Source of the DNA: an uncultured Dialister sp.
GTDB taxonomy: Bacteria; Bacillota; Negativicutes; Veillonellales; Dialisteraceae
Direction of reading: 5' to 3'
Assembly: GCA_900759415.1 (NCBI GenBank)
Contig: CAAEVC010000142.1
Span: 1 to 7,605, forward strand
Length of the DNA: 7,605 bases
Shown: in pieces, positions 4,991 to 7,605 of the stretch
Position numbering within the stretch: the stretch's first letter is position 1
Layout of the letters: every line of letters begins with the position of its first letter
Made by a program: the position numbers and the translations under genes
The notes under the pieces: generated by a model
What the model saw: only the letters and a program-made list of their open reading frames with translations
What the model was told of the DNA's origin: nothing
Database searches by the model: none

Positions 4991-7459
4991 ATGCCAGAAA
5001 AGTATGTTCCTCAGCAGATTGAAAAGAAGTGGCAGAAGATCTGGGGTGATACCAAAGCATTTGAAACTCATTCAGATCCGTCCAAGAAGAAGTATTATGT
5101 ACTGGAAATGTTCCCGTATCCGTCCGGGAACCTTCATATGGGTCATGTAAGAAACTATTCCATCGGTGATGTAGTTGCCCGTTTCAAGACTATGAGAGGG
5201 TTTAATGTCATCCATCCTATGGGATTTGATGCTTTTGGTATGCCTGCTGAAAATGCAGCCATTAAAAACGGCATTCCGCCGGCTGAATGGACGTATTCCA
5301 ATATTGAGAATATGACCCGTCAGCAGAAGGAATTGGGCCTTTCCTACGACTGGGACAGAGATGTTCTGACCTGCCGTGAAGATTATTACAAACATACCCA
5401 GAAGCTTTTTGAAATCTTCTATAAGAGAGGTCTTGCTTACAAGAAAGAAGCAAAGGTTAACTGGTGCGATACCTGCCATACCGTTCTGGCAAATGAACAG
5501 GTAGAAGAAGGCCGCTGCTGGCGCTGCAAGAGCCCGGTTATCAAGAAGGATCTGTCTCAGTGGTTCCTGAAGATTACTGACTATGCAGACCGTCTGCTGG
5601 CTGACCTGGATCACATGCCGGGCTGGCCGGAAAGAGTAAAGACCATGCAGAGAAACTGGATCGGCCGTTCTACCGGTACACAGTTCTCTTTCAAGGTAGA
5701 AGGCATGGATGATACCATTCCTGTATATACCACAAGAGTAGATACGGTTTATGGTGTATCTTATTTGGTTCTTGCTCCTGAACATCCGCTGGTTTCCAAA
5801 CTGATTGCTGATAATCCTGAAAAGGATAAACTGGAAGCATTCATTACAGAAATGCGCAACCAAAACGATATCGTCCGTACTGCAGAAGATGCTCCGAAAC
5901 AGGGCATGTTCACCGGAAGCTATGCTATCCATCCGCTGACTGGTGAACAGGTGCCGATCTGGATTGCTAACTATGTTCTCTATGAATATGGTACCGGTGC
6001 AGTTATGGCTGTTCCGACCCATGATCAGCGCGACTGGGAATTTGCAAAGAAATATAACCTTCCAATGAAGCTGGTTATCCAGAACAAAGATGGAAGCCTT
6101 GCTCTGGAAGACATGGATAAAGCTTATGATGCAGACGGCATCCTAGTTAATTCCGGGGAATTTGACGGACTGTCCTCTCATGAGGGAAGAGAAGCGATTA
6201 CTAAGAAATTTGAAGACATGGGCATTGGAGAAGGCAAAGTCAACTACCGTCTCCGTGACTGGCTGATTTCCCGTCAGAGATACTGGGGCTGCCCGATTCC
6301 GATTATTCACTGTCCTCATTGCGGCAATGTACTGGTTCCTGAAAAGGATCTGCCGGTCAGACTGCCGACTGATGTCAATTTCGTAGCCGGTGCCACTTCC
6401 CCGCTGGAAACCAGTGAATCCTTCCTTCACGTGAAATGTCCGCAGTGCGGCGCTGATGCGACAAGAGAAACAGACACCATGGATACATTCATTGATTCTT
6501 CCTGGTACTTCCTCCGCTACTGTGATCCGCATAATGAAAGTGAACCGTTCAACAAGGAAAAGGCAAACTACTGGATGCCTGTAGATCAGTATATCGGCGG
6601 CATTGAACATGCGATCCTCCATCTGCTCTATTCCCGTTTCTTCATGAAGGTTCTTCAGGATGAAGGCATGGTTGATTATGCAGAACCATTTACCAACCTG
6701 CTCTGTCAGGGCATGGTATTAAAAGATGGCGGCAAGATGAGTAAGTCTGTAGGCAATGTCGTTTCACCAGAAGAAATCGTGAACAAATACGGCGCAGATA
6801 CCGCCCGTCTCTTCATCCTCTTTGCTGCTCCGCCGGAAAAAGATCTGGAATGGTCTGATCAGGGGGTTGAAGGTTCTTACCGCTTCCTGAAACGCGTCTG
6901 GGCTATTGTAGGAAAGTATCAGGAAATCCAGAAAGAAAATAAAGGCAGCCTTTCTTCTGAAGAATTTGCACTGAGAAGAAAACTGCACCAGACGATCCAG
7001 AAGGTCACTGAAGATCTGGATGGAAAATTTGCTTTCAATACTGCTATTTCTGCCATCATGGAACTGGTGAATGAAATGTATCATTTCGCCGATGAACATG
7101 ACGTGATGGAAGAATCTCTTGCCAGAGAACTTGCAAGAGATCTCATGATTCTCCTTGCTCCGTTCGTTCCGCATATTACAGAAGAACTGTGGCAGGGACT
7201 GGGAGAAAAAGAAGAAAGTGTTCATAAAGCTTCCTGGCCGGAATGCGATGCATCTGCTCTTGTAGTTAATGAAGTAGAACTGGGCGTTCAGGTCAATGGC
7301 AAAGTCCGTGATACCATCGTCGTTCCTATAGCGACGGACAAAGATGAAATTGCCGAAAAAGCAAAGTCACTGCCGGAAATTCAGAAATTCACTGAAGGCA
7401 AGACCATCGTCAAGGTCATCGTTGTACCGAAGAGAATCGTTAACATTGTAGTTAAATAA
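4991..7459 (+). CDS. leuS: Leucyl-tRNA synthetase
   Basis: This class Ia synthetase attaches leucine to tRNA-Leu in the cytosol. The 822-residue length is normal for bacteria. Residue numbers below count from the ATG at 4991. The HIGH motif is HMGH at 49-52 and KMSKS is at 582-586. A zinc-ribbon pair CDTC (159-162) and CWRC (176-179) precedes the CP1 editing domain. That domain shows TTRVDTVYG (from about 247) and GTGAVMAVPTHDQRDWEF, with D345 at the position of the editing aspartate D345 of the E. coli enzyme. A second CPHC/CPQC pair lies at 441-444 and 483-486. The anticodon-binding and C-terminal domains end in QVNGKVRDTIVVP and VNIVVK. The start at 4991 is chosen because AAGGTG (4980-4985) lies five bases upstream and MPEKYVPQQIEKKWQ matches family N-termini. 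TTG 4970 and ATG 4976 are in frame but have poorer SD sites. Confidence 0.98.
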   Translation: MPEKYVPQQIEKKWQKIWGDTKAFETHSDPSKKKYYVLEMFPYPSGNLHMGHVRNYSIGDVVARFKTMRGFNVIHPMGFDAFGMPAENAAIKNGIPPAEWTYSNIENMTRQQKELGLSYDWDRDVLTCREDYYKHTQKLFEIFYKRGLAYKKEAKVNWCDTCHTVLANEQVEEGRCWRCKSPVIKKDLSQWFLKITDYADRLLADLDHMPGWPERVKTMQRNWIGRSTGTQFSFKVEGMDDTIPVYTTRVDTVYGVSYLVLAPEHPLVSKLIADNPEKDKLEAFITEMRNQNDIVRTAEDAPKQGMFTGSYAIHPLTGEQVPIWIANYVLYEYGTGAVMAVPTHDQRDWEFAKKYNLPMKLVIQNKDGSLALEDMDKAYDADGILVNSGEFDGLSSHEGREAITKKFEDMGIGEGKVNYRLRDWLISRQRYWGCPIPIIHCPHCGNVLVPEKDLPVRLPTDVNFVAGATSPLETSESFLHVKCPQCGADATRETDTMDTFIDSSWYFLRYCDPHNESEPFNKEKANYWMPVDQYIGGIEHAILHLLYSRFFMKVLQDEGMVDYAEPFTNLLCQGMVLKDGGKMSKSVGNVVSPEEIVNKYGADTARLFILFAAPPEKDLEWSDQGVEGSYRFLKRVWAIVGKYQEIQKENKGSLSSEEFALRRKLHQTIQKVTEDLDGKFAFNTAISAIMELVNEMYHFADEHDVMEESLARELARDLMILLAPFVPHITEELWQGLGEKEESVHKASWPECDASALVVNEVELGVQVNGKVRDTIVVPIATDKDEIAEKAKSLPEIQKFTEGKTIVKVIVVPKRIVNIVVK

Positions 7460-7470
7460 TTAAATGAATC

Positions 7471-7513
7471 AAAAAAAGCTGATTGGAGACTTTCTCCGAT
7501 CAGCTTTTTCTTT
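7471..7513 (+). terminator. Rho-independent terminator of leuS
   Basis: A 13-bp or longer stem (7477-7489 with 7493-7505; one G-T pair, CTT loop) is flanked by seven A upstream (7471-7477) and TTTTTCTTT downstream. The A run lets it serve the minus strand as well. It lies 11 bases past the stop codon. Confidence 0.93.
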
Positions 7514-7535
7514 GGCGCCGAATAGGCATGATTAA

Positions 7536-7556
7536 ACCCCCAGTTCAACTGGGGGT
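7536..7556. repeat. C5/G5 palindrome resembling IS200/IS605-type end hairpins
   Basis: ACCCCCAGTT (7536-7545) and its exact complement (7547-7556) flank a single C; as a hairpin it would be an 8-bp stem with a TTCAA loop. No T run follows on the plus strand and only TTT on the minus strand, so it is a poor terminator. Short hairpins of this kind, with a CCCC/GGGG base, occur at ends of IS200/IS605 elements, but no transposase frame is present in the 49 bases that remain. Those bases are AT-rich and contain AAGGAGG on the minus strand (CCTCCTT at 7588-7594) with no start codon at usable distance. Confidence 0.5.
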
Positions 7557-7605
7557 AGGTAAAATATCTTATAGAAAAAGAAAGAACCTCCTTAAACTGG
7601 TAAGA

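Noticed and set aside
5072..6022. A 316-codon minus-strand frame inside leuS
   Set aside because: It lies opposite conserved LeuRS sequence, including the HIGH region and the CP1 domain, and its product has no recognisable features.
1..7605. CRISPR array, tRNA-linked integration site or defence island
   Set aside because: There are no regularly spaced repeats, no duplicated tRNA 3' ends that would mark attachment sites, and no integrase or accessory genes; all recognisable genes are housekeeping.

Overview
The window looks like an ordinary housekeeping stretch of chromosome from a low-to-mid GC anaerobic Firmicute. The strong Shine-Dalgarno sites, AT-rich consensus promoters, encoded CCA ends on both tRNAs and compact terminators fit that. 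The protein sequences would suit a Negativicutes/Veillonellaceae member such as a Dialister- or Megasphaera-like bacterium, but this placement is inference, not something the sequence proves.

Layout. (1) 1-1837: a minus-strand sodium/alanine symporter gene (AGCS family) ends in a perfect 17-bp terminator hairpin. It is transcribed away from the plus-strand alanine racemase gene alr, with a shared 264-bp control region. (2) 1838-2938: alr, with its key catalytic residues recognisable but a proline where the carbamylated lysine usually sits. (3) 2939-3840: a tRNA-Arg(CCG), a small unrecognised 81-residue helical protein gene, and a tRNA-Lys(CTT). Each tRNA has its own promoter and a terminator hairpin. 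The tRNA-Lys promoter is a full consensus (TTGACA, 17 bp, TATAAT) with phased A-tracts upstream. (4) 3841-4753: an AT-rich, gene-free stretch, then a gamma-class carbonic anhydrase-like gene with a bulged hairpin in its leader and a terminator. (5) 4754-7510: leuS (leucyl-tRNA synthetase) with its own promoter and terminator and no T-box. (6) 7511-7605: a 21-nt C5/G5 palindrome resembling the hairpins at IS200/IS605 element ends. Its arms resemble those of the hairpin at the left edge.

Functionally, the symporter and racemase form a small alanine module: uptake of alanine and its conversion to D-alanine for peptidoglycan. The two tRNAs and LeuRS serve translation, and the carbonic anhydrase-like protein probably serves CO2/bicarbonate balance. 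Every main gene except the 81-residue one has a convincing terminator, so the window reads as a series of single-gene transcription units rather than an operon. I saw no CRISPR array, complete mobile element, defence system or new multi-gene system. The most notable points are small-scale: the Alr active-site substitution, the leader hairpin of the carbonic anhydrase gene, the tRNA-Lys promoter architecture, and the paired edge hairpins.
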